Shown here: piece by piece, positions 43,601-52,187 of the stretch
Numbering within the stretch: position 1 is the stretch's first letter
Layout: each line of letters begins with the position of its first letter
Assembly (NCBI RefSeq): GCF_014201145.1
Contig: NZ_JACHDP010000001.1
Location: forward strand, 4,774,001 to 4,838,000
DNA: 64,000 bases
Source: Micromonospora parathelypteridis
GTDB taxonomy: Bacteria > Actinomycetota > Actinomycetes > Mycobacteriales > Micromonosporaceae
Direction: 5' to 3'
Program-made: the position numbers and the translations under genes
Notes under the pieces: model-generated
What the model saw: the letters and a program-made list of their open reading frames with translations, nothing else
Told to the model about the DNA's origin: nothing
Databases searched by the model: none

Positions 43601-44511
43601 ACCGGCTGGTCGGCGACTACCGGTCGGCCCGCCGCTGGGACGACGAGGTGCACCAGCGGCGGCGGCTGGTGCTCGGCCCCACCAACCCGTACACCCTCGT
43701 CTCCGCCGTCCGCCTGGGCAGCGACCTGCGGGAAGCCGGCGAGTACGAGAGGTCGGCCACCCTGCTGCGCACCGTGTACGACTCGTACTGCGAGGTGCTC
43801 GGGCCCGACGACGGTAGAAGCCTCAGTGCCCAGGTCAACCTGGCGGTGTCGATGCGCAGCGCCGGCCGGGCGGGCGAGGCGGCGCCGATGTTCGAGGCGG
43901 CCTACCGGAAGTTCGACGAACTCTTCGGACCGGACAACCCGGACACGGTGGCGTGCCGGTCGAGCCGGGCGGCGAATCTGCTGGCCGTTGGCGACGCGGG
44001 CCGGGCGTTTACCGAGATGACCGCCGTGATCCAGGCGTACGAGGAGGAACTCCGGCTCGGCCCGGAGCACCCGCACACCCTGGCGACGTTGAGCAACATC
44101 TCCGCCGCCGAGCGTGCGCTCGGCCGCAGGTCGGAGTCGCGTGCATCGGCTGCCCGGGCTGCCGGAGAGTTGCGCAAGGTGCTCGGCCCCGACCACCCGC
44201 ACACGCTCGCGGCGGAGGTGAACCAGGCGGTGTGCCTCGCCGAGGAGGGCGACTGGGAGTCGGCACGGGACCGGCTGCGGGAGACCGCCGGCCGGCTGTC
44301 CGCGGTGATCGGCGCGGACCACCCGGACACGCTGCGCTGCCTCGGCGATCTCGCCCTGGTGTCGAGGCGGGCCGGCGACGGCGCTCCCGCCGAGGACGTC
44401 GGCGCGGTGGCGGAGCGGCTGGCCGAGGTGATCGGCCACGAGCACCCGACCGTGCAGACCCTGCGCGAACGGCGGTTCGTCGTCCGCGTGATCGACCCGC
44501 ACACGATCTGA
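40642..44511 (+). CDS. fxsT: FxsT, KGGxGR-ATPase / TIR-like / NB-ARC / TPR protein
   Basis: The 1289-residue multidomain protein starts with a MinD/ParA-like ATPase whose loop is FKGGTGRT (15-22), with Arg21 in place of the signature Lys; VADWDLESPG follows. A TIR-like segment lies at about 320-430 (DQIVLRCAPEDAIWAEWLERVL). An NB-ARC/STAND NTPase follows with Walker A GMGGVGKT (507-514) and Walker B WLVVLDNAEEL. About nine TPR units of some 42 residues with LGPxHPxTL linkers fill 840-1280. The plan is that of an NLR-like sensor. It closes the fxs operon and is followed by a hairpin. Ligand and output are unknown. Confidence 0.9.
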   Translation: MNNDREGQVVTFYSFKGGTGRTMALANVAWILAASGRRVLVADWDLESPGLHRFFHPFLDAEAIQGTSGVIDMIRDYEWETTRVDDRPDRWMEQYARVGRHAFSLRWNFPDGGGLDFLSAGRQNSDYAVSVSGLDWDNFYNRLGGAQFFEALRADMKRQYDFTLIDSRTGLSDVADICTLHLPDTLVDCFTLSDQGIDGAARVAHSVRDRYRRRDIRVLPVPMRVDQAEKERAEAGRLLAMRRFAGLPAGMTEAERRRYWAAVEVPYRPFYAYEETLATFGDPPGSPTSLLAAFETLTGILTDGAVTALPVMDESVRERGKARFRRRTEAIDDQIVLRCAPEDAIWAEWLERVLSSAGLRVVDPTAAVGSAGTPAPRTLTVVSPAYVATPSGGLPDRDTSTGSTALAVYVADLRPLAEFPSQSSTNLVNVSAATAVERVLRLVGRPVPSSADGPAGGSSRYPGAEPLIFNAPNRNARFTGREDDLARLRAQLQSGGSAVVLPVALQGMGGVGKTQVALEYVHRYKAAYDVVWWIVADPPQFVDTALADLAGRLGILAGPTLPDTVRSVLQVLSRGEPYERWLVVLDNAEELDQIEPFLPQGPGHVLLTSRNRAWGDRANPIQVDVFDRTESVAHLAQRVPTISAEEADRVAEALGDLPIAVAAAGAWLADTGTSVADYLRQIERHGPSALSVEATWDLSLNRLLDQAPAAYRLLQLCSVLAPEIALELVYSDEMAAALVPFDPSVSERLVRGALVQQINRLALLKLDVQGGRVQVHRLLQAVVRDRMTDDEINAARHQVHLVLAASRPRGDVDDPTTWARLRMLWPHLEVSEALTCPDESVCQLLIDRVRYLWQRGGLDQADGFSQEVDDTWSARLGDTQDEADATALGRQLLHLRFNRANILRSLGRFEEARDLDEAVLAEQRRLLGPLHPHSLMTAGSLGGDLRALGRYAEALDRDRSTYASWLQVFGEDHPRTLSAANNLAVSYRLVGDYRSARRWDDEVHQRRRLVLGPTNPYTLVSAVRLGSDLREAGEYERSATLLRTVYDSYCEVLGPDDGRSLSAQVNLAVSMRSAGRAGEAAPMFEAAYRKFDELFGPDNPDTVACRSSRAANLLAVGDAGRAFTEMTAVIQAYEEELRLGPEHPHTLATLSNISAAERALGRRSESRASAARAAGELRKVLGPDHPHTLAAEVNQAVCLAEEGDWESARDRLRETAGRLSAVIGADHPDTLRCLGDLALVSRRAGDGAPAEDVGAVAERLAEVIGHEHPTVQTLRERRFVVRVIDPHTI

Positions 44512-44522
44512 TCAAGGGCGGT

Positions 44523-44558
44523 CCGGCGGGTGGGTGGGGCGTTTGACCCGCCCGCCGG
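44523..44558. terminator. Terminator hairpin after fxsT
   Basis: Arms 44523-44535 and 44546-44558 pair at 12 of 13 positions (CCGGCGGG core) around a 10-nt loop containing GTTTG, between convergent genes. Confidence 0.6.
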
Positions 44559-44581
44559 GCTGCTCGTTCACGTCTTGGATC

Positions 44582-45514
44582 TCAGTGTCGCGGGCTGGTC
44601 GCCAGCTCCGGGTTGGCCAGCCAGGTCAGGGTCTGCGGCAGGATCTCCACCGCCCCGAAGTGCGCGGCGCCGGGCTGCACCTGGACCTCGGCGCGTGAGA
44701 TTCGTGCGGCGAGCCAACGGGAGTGCTCCACCGGGGAGAAGCGGTCCTGCTCGCCGTGCCAGAGTCGGACCTCCGCGCGGATGGTGCCGAGGTCGAACCC
44801 CCAGCCCCGCCGAATCGCCAGCACATCGTCGATCCAGCCCTCGGGGCCGTGCCGCAACGCCTCGGAGTACATGTCGGTCAGCAGGCGGCGGATCGCGATG
44901 TCGTCGACCACTCGGATGTCCGCCTCGGGCAACTGGGGGCGGAGGAAGTCCAGCAGCGTCATCGGGTCCTTCCGGGCCTCTTCCGCGCGGACCTTCAGGT
45001 TGAGCGTCAGCTCGGTCAGGTCCTCGTCGGCCTGCCCGTAGTCCTCCACGTTCGTCTCGGCCATCCCGGCGTACCAGTCGAGGTCGGGTGCGCCGGCCGG
45101 TGCGAGCCCCACCAGCACGGCGGCCCGGGTGACCCGGTCGGGCAGCAGCGCCGCACAGGCCAGGGCGTGCGGCCCTCCGCCGGATCGGCCCACCACCGCG
45201 AACCGCTCGATGCCGAGGTCGTCGGCGATCGCCGCCACGTCGGCCGCGGCGTCGGCCACCCGCCGACCCTCGTGCCGGTGGGAGTCGCCGTAACCGGGTC
45301 GGTCGTAGCAGACGAGGTGCACGCCGAGGCGGTAGACGACGATGCCCCGGGGCCGGGGGCCGCTGCGGCTGCCCGGGGTGCCGTGCAGCAGGAAGACCGC
45401 GGGCCCGTCCGGTGCGCCGGAGGTCTCCACTGCGAGGTGCCGGCCGTCCGGGGTCGTGACGGTGCGCTGTGCCGCATCTTGTCGCGTCACGGTTGGCCTC
45501 CCGCGGGTCGTCAT
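44582..45514 (-). CDS. Alpha/beta hydrolase
   Basis: The ATG at 45514 has a GGGAG site; the longer frame upstream is not protein-like. The 310-residue protein has the oxyanion motif HGTPGSR (44-50), the nucleophile elbow GRSGG (Ser111), the acid loop GEQDRFSP and the catalytic His in PGAAHFG near the end. The substrate is unknown; the form fits proline iminopeptidase- or epoxide-hydrolase-like enzymes. It is convergent with fxsT, so it is not part of that operon. Confidence 0.85.
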   Translation of the reverse strand: MTTRGRPTVTRQDAAQRTVTTPDGRHLAVETSGAPDGPAVFLLHGTPGSRSGPRPRGIVVYRLGVHLVCYDRPGYGDSHRHEGRRVADAAADVAAIADDLGIERFAVVGRSGGGPHALACAALLPDRVTRAAVLVGLAPAGAPDLDWYAGMAETNVEDYGQADEDLTELTLNLKVRAEEARKDPMTLLDFLRPQLPEADIRVVDDIAIRRLLTDMYSEALRHGPEGWIDDVLAIRRGWGFDLGTIRAEVRLWHGEQDRFSPVEHSRWLAARISRAEVQVQPGAAHFGAVEILPQTLTWLANPELATSPRH

Positions 45515-45710
45515 GTGCTCCCCCGTGAACGGAGCCGCGCATCGTCGGCGCCGAGTGCAAAGCCCCCGAAATCGCCCAGAACACATCCTTGTTGTGCAGC
45601 GTACTGCCCGTCGTGGATGCCCGCCATGGGCCGCCGGGTCAATGCCGGTGGGTTGGGGTCGTCAAACGGGCCGCTACCCTGGTAGCCCGAGGGGAAGGGG
45701 CACCAAGAGG

Positions 45711-47204
45711 GTGGCTAGGACCTACAACGTCGTGACGTACGGCTGCCAGATGAACGTGCACGATTCTGAGCGCATCTCCGGCCTGCTCGAACAGGCTGGC
45801 TACGTGCGCGCGGTGCCGGCCGACGACTCCCCGGACATCGTCGTCTTCAACACCTGCGCGGTGCGGGAGAATGCGGACAACCGGCTCTACGGCAACCTCG
45901 GTCGTCTGCGCCCGGTGAAGGACAAGCACCCCGGGATGCAGATCGCGGTCGGCGGCTGCCTGGCCCAGAAGGACCGGGGTGAGATCGTCCGCAAGGCGCC
46001 CTGGGTGGACGTGGTCTTCGGCACCCACAACATCGGTGCGCTGCCGGTGCTGCTCGAGCGGGCCCGGCACAACGCCGCCGCCGAGGTGGAGATCCTCGAG
46101 TCCCTCGACGTCTTCCCCTCCACGCTGCCCGCCCGCCGCGAGTCCACGTACGCCGGCTGGGTGTCGATCTCGGTGGGCTGCAACAACACCTGCACCTTCT
46201 GCATCGTGCCCGCGCTGCGCGGCAAGGAGAAGGACCGCCGTCCCGGCGACATCCTCTCCGAGGTGCGCGCCCTGGTCGACGAGGGCGTACTGGAGGTGAC
46301 CCTGCTCGGGCAGAACGTCAACTCCTACGGCGTCGAGTTCGGTGACCGGTACGCGTTCGGCAAGCTGCTGCGCGCCTGTGGTGACATCGACGGGCTGGAG
46401 CGGGTCCGGTTCACCAGCCCGCACCCGAAGGACTTCACCGACGACGTGATCGCCGCGATGGCCGAGACACCGAACGTCTGCCACTCGCTGCACATGCCGT
46501 TGCAGTCCGGCTCCGACGACGTGCTCCGGGCGATGCGCCGGTCCTACCGCTCCGAGCGCTACCTGGGGATCATCGAGAAGGTCCGGGCAGCGATGCCGGA
46601 CGCGGCGATCACCACCGACATCATCGTCGGCTTCCCCGGCGAGACCGAGGCCGACTTCCAGCGCACGCTGGACGTGGTCCGCGAGGCCCGGTTCTCCTCG
46701 GCCTTCACCTTCCAGTATTCGAAGCGTCCCGGCACCCCCGCCGCGACGATGGACGACCAACTGCCCAAGCAGGTCGTGCAGGAGCGCTACGAGCGGCTGG
46801 TGGCATGCGTCGAGGAGATCACCTGGGCGGAGAACAAGCGACTGGTGGGGGAGACCGTCGAGGTGCTCGTCGCGGTCGGCGAAGGGCGCAAGGACGAGCG
46901 GACCGGCCGGATGTCCGGTCGGGCCCGCGACGGTCGGCTGGTGCACTTCGCGACCGAGGCCCCCGGCACGGAGTCGATGGCCGGCCAGATCCGGCCGGGA
47001 GACATCGTGCACACCACGATCACGTACGCCGCGCCGCATCACCTCAACGCCGACGGGGCGCCGGTGGCGCACCGACGGACCCGGGCCGGTGACGCGGCCG
47101 AGGCGGGACGATCCCCGCGTACCCCCGGGGTGTTGCTGGGTCTGCCGACGATCGGCGCGCCGCCGGTCGCGGCCGCGCCCACCGCGGGCTGCGCCACCCA
47201 CTGA
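45711..47204 (+). CDS. miaB: tRNA-2-methylthio-N6-isopentenyladenosine synthase MiaB
   Basis: The 497-residue methylthiotransferase has three parts. The UPF0004 domain has three Fe-S Cys (YGCQMN with Cys12, [14 protein letters not shown]). The radical SAM core has [10 protein letters not shown]-terminal TRAM domain follows. It adds a methylthio group to i6A37 of tRNA, the product of MiaA (51.3 kb). The GTG at 45711 is my start; the frame runs upstream into the hydrolase region without family resemblance. The last ~45 residues are a lineage-specific Ala/Pro tail. A strong hairpin follows 6 nt later. Confidence 0.95.
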   Translation: MARTYNVVTYGCQMNVHDSERISGLLEQAGYVRAVPADDSPDIVVFNTCAVRENADNRLYGNLGRLRPVKDKHPGMQIAVGGCLAQKDRGEIVRKAPWVDVVFGTHNIGALPVLLERARHNAAAEVEILESLDVFPSTLPARRESTYAGWVSISVGCNNTCTFCIVPALRGKEKDRRPGDILSEVRALVDEGVLEVTLLGQNVNSYGVEFGDRYAFGKLLRACGDIDGLERVRFTSPHPKDFTDDVIAAMAETPNVCHSLHMPLQSGSDDVLRAMRRSYRSERYLGIIEKVRAAMPDAAITTDIIVGFPGETEADFQRTLDVVREARFSSAFTFQYSKRPGTPAATMDDQLPKQVVQERYERLVACVEEITWAENKRLVGETVEVLVAVGEGRKDERTGRMSGRARDGRLVHFATEAPGTESMAGQIRPGDIVHTTITYAAPHHLNADGAPVAHRRTRAGDAAEAGRSPRTPGVLLGLPTIGAPPVAAAPTAGCATH

Positions 47205-47210
47205 GCTACG

Positions 47211-47238
47211 GAAGGGCCCCTTGGACAAGGGGCCCTTC
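47211..47238. terminator. Bidirectional terminator after miaB
   Basis: GAAGGGCCCCTT and its exact complement form a 12-bp stem with a GGAC loop, followed by CTCTT. It serves miaB and the convergent pectate lyase gene. Confidence 0.85.
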
Positions 47239-47253
47239 CTCTTACCGCTGCGC

Positions 47254-48636
47254 TCAGACGGTGATCCGGCCGACGCCGGCGCCCGCCGTCACGATGGACT
47301 TGACGTTGCTCGCGGTGTCCAGCTGGTAGGAGTACGGGATGCCGGCCACGCTGCCGCCGGTCTGGCCCGTGGGCGAGTTGACGAAGTGGTTGTTGCGGGC
47401 GACCAGGCTGCCAGGCCCGGAGTCACCCTCACCGAGGTGGTACGGGTCGTCGACGTTCTCGAAGTAGTTGCCCTCGACGAGCACACCGGCGTTCTCGGTG
47501 GACGCGACGCCGTAGCCACCGTTGGCCCGGTAGTAGTTGTTGTACACGTGCACCGGGTTGCCGAAGCGCACCCGGGGGTTGCGCTGGTTGCTGCCGTCGA
47601 ACCAGTTGTGGTGATAGCTCACCCGCAGGTGACCGACGTCCTGGCTGGCGTTGTCGTCGCTGTGGCCGAGCAGCATGTTCTTGTCGTGGCTGAAGACCCG
47701 GTTCCACGACACGGTGACGAAGTCCGAGCCGCGCTTGATGTCGACCGCGCCGTCGTACCCGTTGGTGAAGCTGTTGTGGTCGATCCAGATGTTGGTGGCC
47801 GACTCCTGCACGTTGATCGCGTCGTCGTTCCAGTCCCGGAAGGTCAGGTTCCGGATGATGACGTTGCGGTCACCGTTGATGTTGAGCCCGCAGCCGGCGA
47901 TGGTCGCGCCGGAGTTGCCGAGGATGGTCTTGTTGGACCGGACCCGCAGCATTCCGGAGCAGGAGATGGTCCCGGACACCCGGATCACCGCGGCGCCGGT
48001 GGCGTTCAACGCGCTGGTCAGCGCCGAGGCGTTGGTGACGGTGGTCGTCGCGGCGTTGCCGCCACCGGTGGTGCCGCCGTTCTGGGTGGCCCAACCGACC
48101 AGACCGGTCTGCGGCGGGTTGTTCGTCGGGGGCGGCGTGCTGGGTGGTGGGGTACTGGGTGGCGGCGTGCTCGGCGGCGGGGTGCTCGGTAGCGGCGGAG
48201 TGGTCGGGGTGGTGCCCCCGGTGCAGGCGACGTTGTTCAGGGTGAAGCTGGTCGGGACCGGGTTGCTGGAGTTGTTCCAGCTCGCGTTGAAGCCGAACGA
48301 GGTGCTGCCGTTGGTCGCCAGGTTGCCGTTGTAGTCGACGTTGGTCGCGGAGACCTGACCACCGCTCTGTGTAACGGTGGCGCCCCACGCCTGGTTGACC
48401 TGCTGACCGGCCCCGTACGACCAGCGCAGCGTCCACCCGGAGATCGGGTCGCCGAGGTTGGTGACCGTGACGTTGCCGGTGAACCCGCCCGGCCACTGGC
48501 TGGCGACCGAGTAGGCGATCCGGCAGCCGGCGGCCGCCTGGGCGGACACGGCGGTCAGCAGCCCGGCGGTGACGAGGGTGGCGGTGGCTGCGGCGGTGGT
48601 TGCGATCAGCGTCATTCGACGCCGTCCTGTGCGCAT
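47254..48636 (-). CDS. Secreted pectate lyase (PL1) with N-terminal CBM2
   Basis: The 460-residue protein has a long signal peptide ending in SAQA (about 34). A family 2 carbohydrate-binding module (about 36-138: YSVASQWPGGFTGNVTVTN, GWTLRWSYGAGQQVNQAWG, with its Cys pair and surface Trp) is joined by a Pro/Thr/Ser linker with PPPST repeats (139-172) to a pectate lyase domain. The lyase has WIDHNSFTNGYDGAVDIKRG in parts and RNPRVRFGNPVHVYNNYY, the catalytic Arg region. It cleaves pectate outside the cell while bound to cellulose. The ATG at 48636 follows AAAGGAAG. A LacI-type operator lies upstream. Confidence 0.92.
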   Translation of the reverse strand: MRTGRRRMTLIATTAAATATLVTAGLLTAVSAQAAAGCRIAYSVASQWPGGFTGNVTVTNLGDPISGWTLRWSYGAGQQVNQAWGATVTQSGGQVSATNVDYNGNLATNGSTSFGFNASWNNSSNPVPTSFTLNNVACTGGTTPTTPPLPSTPPPSTPPPSTPPPSTPPPTNNPPQTGLVGWATQNGGTTGGGNAATTTVTNASALTSALNATGAAVIRVSGTISCSGMLRVRSNKTILGNSGATIAGCGLNINGDRNVIIRNLTFRDWNDDAINVQESATNIWIDHNSFTNGYDGAVDIKRGSDFVTVSWNRVFSHDKNMLLGHSDDNASQDVGHLRVSYHHNWFDGSNQRNPRVRFGNPVHVYNNYYRANGGYGVASTENAGVLVEGNYFENVDDPYHLGEGDSGPGSLVARNNHFVNSPTGQTGGSVAGIPYSYQLDTASNVKSIVTAGAGVGRITV

Positions 48637-48781
48637 GCTGCTTCCTTTCGATGAGGCGGACGGACCGTCGCGACGCCCATGCCCGTGGGCGGCGAATGAT
48701 GGCCGGGACCAGTGGTCCTCGGGCCCGCCAGTGCAGAACGTGAAGGAAAGCGGCTCCCGCGCTCGCGCTCGCCGATGTGCA

Positions 48782-48795
48782 GGCAAGCGCTTTCC
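48782..48795. promoter_or_regulatory. LacI-type operator upstream of the pectate lyase gene
   Basis: GGCAAGCGCTTTCC is a near-perfect palindrome centred on AAGCGCTT, the core of sugar-responsive LacI/CebR-type operators in actinobacteria. It lies 146 nt upstream of the start codon. Just beyond it, on the minus strand, TTTACA with a 17-nt spacer to TTCTAT could be the promoter, so binding would cover the start of transcription. Confidence 0.6.
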
Positions 48796-48962
48796 TGATA
48801 GAAGCATAGAAGCGTATGAATGTAAATGGCCGGGGCGGTCGATGCGCGGTAGGCGTGCCGCCGAGAGTGGTGGGACGGAACATGCGAGCGCAGGTCAATG
48901 CGTCGCCGTCGCGCCGTCGGCGCATGTCGCCTGGCCCTCCGACCCACGGCGCGTCTACCCCG

Positions 48963-49041
48963 CTTGATCGTGCTCGATCCAGGTTGTAGTGGTCTCACTC
49001 GGACTCGGATGCCACTACTTCCTGGATCGAGCACGATCAAG
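48963..49041. repeat. Long inverted repeat, family B copy 2
   Basis: The arms run 30 nt each (48963-48992 and 49012-49041): 21 bp are perfect (starting CTTGATCGTGCTCGATCC), then come two mismatches and seven more pairs, around a 19-nt loop. The outer sequence is shared with the element at 27050. It lies between the pectate lyase promoter and the terminator of the DUF349 gene. Confidence 0.8.
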
Positions 49042-49084
49042 GGCGTGGCCGCGCGGGGCGTGGCCGCGTGGGGCCCGGACATGC

Positions 49085-49120
49085 GGGAGCCCCCGGTCCC
49101 GTGCGGGACCGGGGGCTCCC
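49085..49120 (-). terminator. Terminator of the DUF349 gene
   Basis: GGGAGCCCCCGGTCCC and its exact complement form a 16-bp GC-rich stem with a GTGC loop, 13 nt beyond the stop of the minus-strand gene. Confidence 0.75.
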
Positions 49121-49133
49121 GGAGAACGTCAGC

Positions 49134-50342
49134 TCAGCCGGCCTGCTCGGCGAGCTGGAGGAACTGCCGCTTGGCGGCGAGCGCCTGCTCGGCGTCCTTG
49201 ATCCGGCGCGTGTCCCCGGCGCTCTGCGCCCGGGCCAACCGCTCCTCGGCTTCCGCGACCTGCGCCCGCATCTGGGCGAGCAGCGGGTTGTCCTCCTTGG
49301 TGGTGCGGCGCCACGCCGAGTCCATCACGTCGCGGACCTTGTCGTCGATGACGCGGAGCCGGCGCTCCAGCCCGGCGGCTGCCTCGCGGGGCACCCGGCC
49401 GGCCTCGTGCCACTGTGCCTGGATCTCCCGCAGCTTGGCCTGGGCGCCCTTCGGGTCGGCGTCGATGTCCAACGCCTCCGCCTCGGCGAGCAGGGCCTGC
49501 TTGCGCTCCAGATTGCCGCGCTGCTCGTTGTCCCGTGCCGAGAAGACCTCACTGCGCCGGCTGAAGAAGGCGTCCTGCGCGCCCCGGAATCGTTCCCAGA
49601 GCTTCTGCTCGGCCTCCTTGGAGGCGCGCGGCGCGGCCTTCCACTGGGTCATCAGATCCTTGAGCTGGTTGGCGGTGGCGGCCCAGTCGGTGGATTCCTG
49701 GAGCTTCTCCGCTTCGGCGACCAGCTCCTCCTTGGCCGTCTGCGCCTGCTTGCGCTGCGAGTCCAGGGAGGCGAAGTGGGCGCCACGGCGGCGGGTGAAA
49801 CCGTCCCGGGCGGCGGCGAACCGCTTCCACAGCTCACCGTCGGCCTTCTTGTCGACCCCACGGATGGTCTTCCACTCGTCGAGGATCTCCTTGAGCCGGT
49901 CCCCGGCGGTCTTCCACCCGGTCGACTCGGCGGCGAGCTTCTCGGCCTCCTCGACCAGCGCCGTCTTGCGGGCCAGTGCCTCGCCGCGAGCGGCGTCCCG
50001 GGCCGCGCGCGCTTCGCCGGCCTTCTCCTCGGCGAGGGTGGCCAGCTTGTCCAGGCGAGCGGCCAGCGCGTCGATGTCGCCGACCACGTTGGCCTCGGGC
50101 AGCGTGGTGCGGATCCGCCGGATCGTGCTCAGCGAGTGTCCGGCATCCGCCGCACCCGACTTGAGACGCGCTTCGGTCAGGTCCACCTCGGTCACCAGGT
50201 CGGCGAAGCGGCGTGCGAAGTGCGCAAGGCCCTCCTCCGGTGCTCCCGCCTGCCAGGATCCGACCACCCGCTCGCCCTCGGTGGTCTTGACGTACACGGT
50301 GCCGTCCGCGTCCACCCGTCCGAAGGCAGTCCAGTCGCTCAT
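49134..50342 (-). CDS. DUF349 protein, coiled-coil
   Basis: I start this 402-residue protein at the ATG at 50342 (MSDWTAFGRVDADGTVYV), the usual start of actinobacterial DUF349 proteins. At least three DUF349 units follow (each with an ...LxxLxxxWKxxxR...LWxRF pattern, for example DEWKTIRGVDKKADGELWKR) in a highly charged helical protein with no membrane part. The family is conserved between miaB and miaA in actinobacteria, and its function is unknown. An RNA- or ribosome-related role is only an inference from the neighbourhood. Confidence 0.88.
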   Translation of the reverse strand: MSDWTAFGRVDADGTVYVKTTEGERVVGSWQAGAPEEGLAHFARRFADLVTEVDLTEARLKSGAADAGHSLSTIRRIRTTLPEANVVGDIDALAARLDKLATLAEEKAGEARAARDAARGEALARKTALVEEAEKLAAESTGWKTAGDRLKEILDEWKTIRGVDKKADGELWKRFAAARDGFTRRRGAHFASLDSQRKQAQTAKEELVAEAEKLQESTDWAATANQLKDLMTQWKAAPRASKEAEQKLWERFRGAQDAFFSRRSEVFSARDNEQRGNLERKQALLAEAEALDIDADPKGAQAKLREIQAQWHEAGRVPREAAAGLERRLRVIDDKVRDVMDSAWRRTTKEDNPLLAQMRAQVAEAEERLARAQSAGDTRRIKDAEQALAAKRQFLQLAEQAG

Positions 50343-50543
50343 GTGCCCATCCTCGTTCTCCCGGCGTCGAGGGAACGATCCCCCGTCGCCGCCACGGCGC
50401 AGCCAAGTTGCTTCCGGCATTGTCACAGGTCCGACCCGGTCCGCGTCGAGCGCCTATCGCCGACCGTGACCATACGGTGTCCTAGGGGCCGAATGACCGG
50501 ATCGGCGCGGAGACGCTCCGGGGATTCCCGCTACGGTGATCAG

Positions 50544-51260
50544 GTGCCACTGGTCGCTGCTGCCGTCTGCCCGCATCCGCCCCTGCTCGTGCCCGAGGTG
50601 GCCGGCTCCACGGCCCCGGAGCTGGACGACCTTCGGGCGGCCTGCGACACCGCCGTACGCCGGTTGCTGGCCGCCGAACCGGACACCGTGCTCTTGCTGG
50701 GCACCGGTCCGGCGACCGGCCCGATCCCCAACCCGGCGACCGGCACGCTGCAACCATGGGGTGTCGACCTGGATGTGCCGTTGGTCTCCGGCCAGCCCGA
50801 TCGCGGTGCGGTGCTGCCGTTGAGCCTGACCATCGGGGCGTGGTTGCTGGCCCGACACCACACACGGGAGCGGGTGACCGCCGTGCAGGTGGCTGCCGAC
50901 GCCGGCCCGGCCGAGCTGGCCGCGCTCGCCGACGAGATCAACGCCGTGGCGGGCCGAGTGGCGTTGCTGGTGCTCGGGGACGGCTCGGCCTGCCGGGGGG
51001 AGAAGGCCCCCGGGTACGACGACCCGCGCGCCCGCCCGTACGACCAGCGGGTCGCCACGGCCCTGGCCGAGGCGGACCTGGACGGCCTGCTCGACCTCGA
51101 CCCGGTGCTGTCGGCGGAGTTGAAAGCGGCCGGCCGCGCGCCGTGGCAGGTGCTCGCCGGCGCGGCCCGATCGGCCGGCGGCGGGTGGCGCGGTGAGCTG
51201 CTGCACGACTCGGCCCCCTACGGCGTCGCCTACTTCGTGGCGTCCTGGGAGCGGGTGTGA
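50544..51260 (+). CDS. Class III extradiol dioxygenase-like protein
   Basis: The 238-residue protein has the start VPLVAAAVCPHPPLLVPEV of the extradiol ring-cleavage dioxygenase class III B-subunit-like family, with His11 as a possible metal ligand, and later LLVLGDGSACRGEKAPGY and PYGVAYFVASWE. Family members upstream of miaA in actinobacteria have no proven reaction, and the full metal-binding set of true dioxygenases is not obvious. The GTG at 50544 is chosen because the longer frame overlaps the DUF349 gene. It overlaps miaA by 4 nt. Confidence 0.82.
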   Translation: MPLVAAAVCPHPPLLVPEVAGSTAPELDDLRAACDTAVRRLLAAEPDTVLLLGTGPATGPIPNPATGTLQPWGVDLDVPLVSGQPDRGAVLPLSLTIGAWLLARHHTRERVTAVQVAADAGPAELAALADEINAVAGRVALLVLGDGSACRGEKAPGYDDPRARPYDQRVATALAEADLDGLLDLDPVLSAELKAAGRAPWQVLAGAARSAGGGWRGELLHDSAPYGVAYFVASWERV

Positions 51261-52180
51261 CCAGCGAAGGACCCGGCACGGTCGTCGCGGTGGTCGGCCC
51301 GACCGCCGCGGGTAAGTCGGCGCTGAGCATCGCGTTGGCGCACGCCCTCGACGGGGAGGTGGTCAACGCCGACTCGATGCAGCTCTACCGGGGCATGGAC
51401 ATCGGGACCGCCAAGTTGACCCCCGCCGAGCGGGACGGAGTGCCGCACCACCTGTTGGACATCTGGGAGGTCACCGAGCCGGCGAGCGTCGCCGAGTACC
51501 AGCGGCTGGCCCGCGCGGCGGTCGACGACATCCTGTCCCGGGGGCGGGTGCCGCTGCTGGTCGGTGGGTCCGGGCTGTACGTGCGGGCGGTGTTGGAGCG
51601 CTTCGAGTTCCCCGGCACCGACGCGGTGCTGCGCGAGCGGCTGGAACGGGAGTTGGCCGAGGTCGGCCCGGCGCCGCTGTACGCGCGGCTGCGTGCCGCC
51701 GACCCGGTCGCCGCCGAGGGCATCCTCCCCGGCAACGGGCGGCGGATCGTCCGGGCCCTGGAGGTGATCGAGCTCACCGGCGCGCCGTTCACCGCGTCGC
51801 TGCCGCAGCCGACGCCGTACTACCCGTCGGTGCAGCTCGGCGTCGACCTGGACACCGGGCTGCTGGACGAACGGATCGCGCTGCGGGTCGACCGGATGTG
51901 GGCCGACGGCCTGGTGCCCGAGACCCGCGAGCTGGTCGGGCGAGGGCTGCCCGACGGGCGGACGGCGAGCAGGGCGCTCGGCTATCAGCAGGTGCTGCGC
52001 CTGCTCGCCGGTGAGCTGACCGAGTCGCAGGCGCACGACGAGACGGTCCGGGCCACCCGGCGGTTCGTCCGCAGGCAGCGGTCCTGGTTCCGGCGCGACC
52101 CGCGGATCCACTGGCTGGATTCGGGCGGACCGGACCTGATCGGGGACGCCCTGCGCCTGGTGCCGTCCGCTGCGCGATGA
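51257..52180 (+). CDS. miaA: tRNA dimethylallyltransferase MiaA
   Basis: The 307-residue enzyme adds the isopentenyl group to A37 of tRNA, the substrate of MiaB. It has the P-loop GPTAAGKS (14-21), NADSMQLYRGMDIGTAK with the catalytic Asp, LVGGSGLYVRAV, NGRRIVRALEV and the C-terminal RRQRSWFRRD. The GTG start overlaps the previous stop. dapF follows after 7 nt. Confidence 0.95.
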   Translation: MTSEGPGTVVAVVGPTAAGKSALSIALAHALDGEVVNADSMQLYRGMDIGTAKLTPAERDGVPHHLLDIWEVTEPASVAEYQRLARAAVDDILSRGRVPLLVGGSGLYVRAVLERFEFPGTDAVLRERLERELAEVGPAPLYARLRAADPVAAEGILPGNGRRIVRALEVIELTGAPFTASLPQPTPYYPSVQLGVDLDTGLLDERIALRVDRMWADGLVPETRELVGRGLPDGRTASRALGYQQVLRLLAGELTESQAHDETVRATRRFVRRQRSWFRRDPRIHWLDSGGPDLIGDALRLVPSAAR

Positions 52181-52187
52181 TGGGGGC

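Noticed and set aside
40783..44502. Open frame of 1239 codons opposite fxsT
   Set aside because: It mirrors the third-position bias of fxsT and has no recognisable motif; the plus-strand protein has several clear domains.
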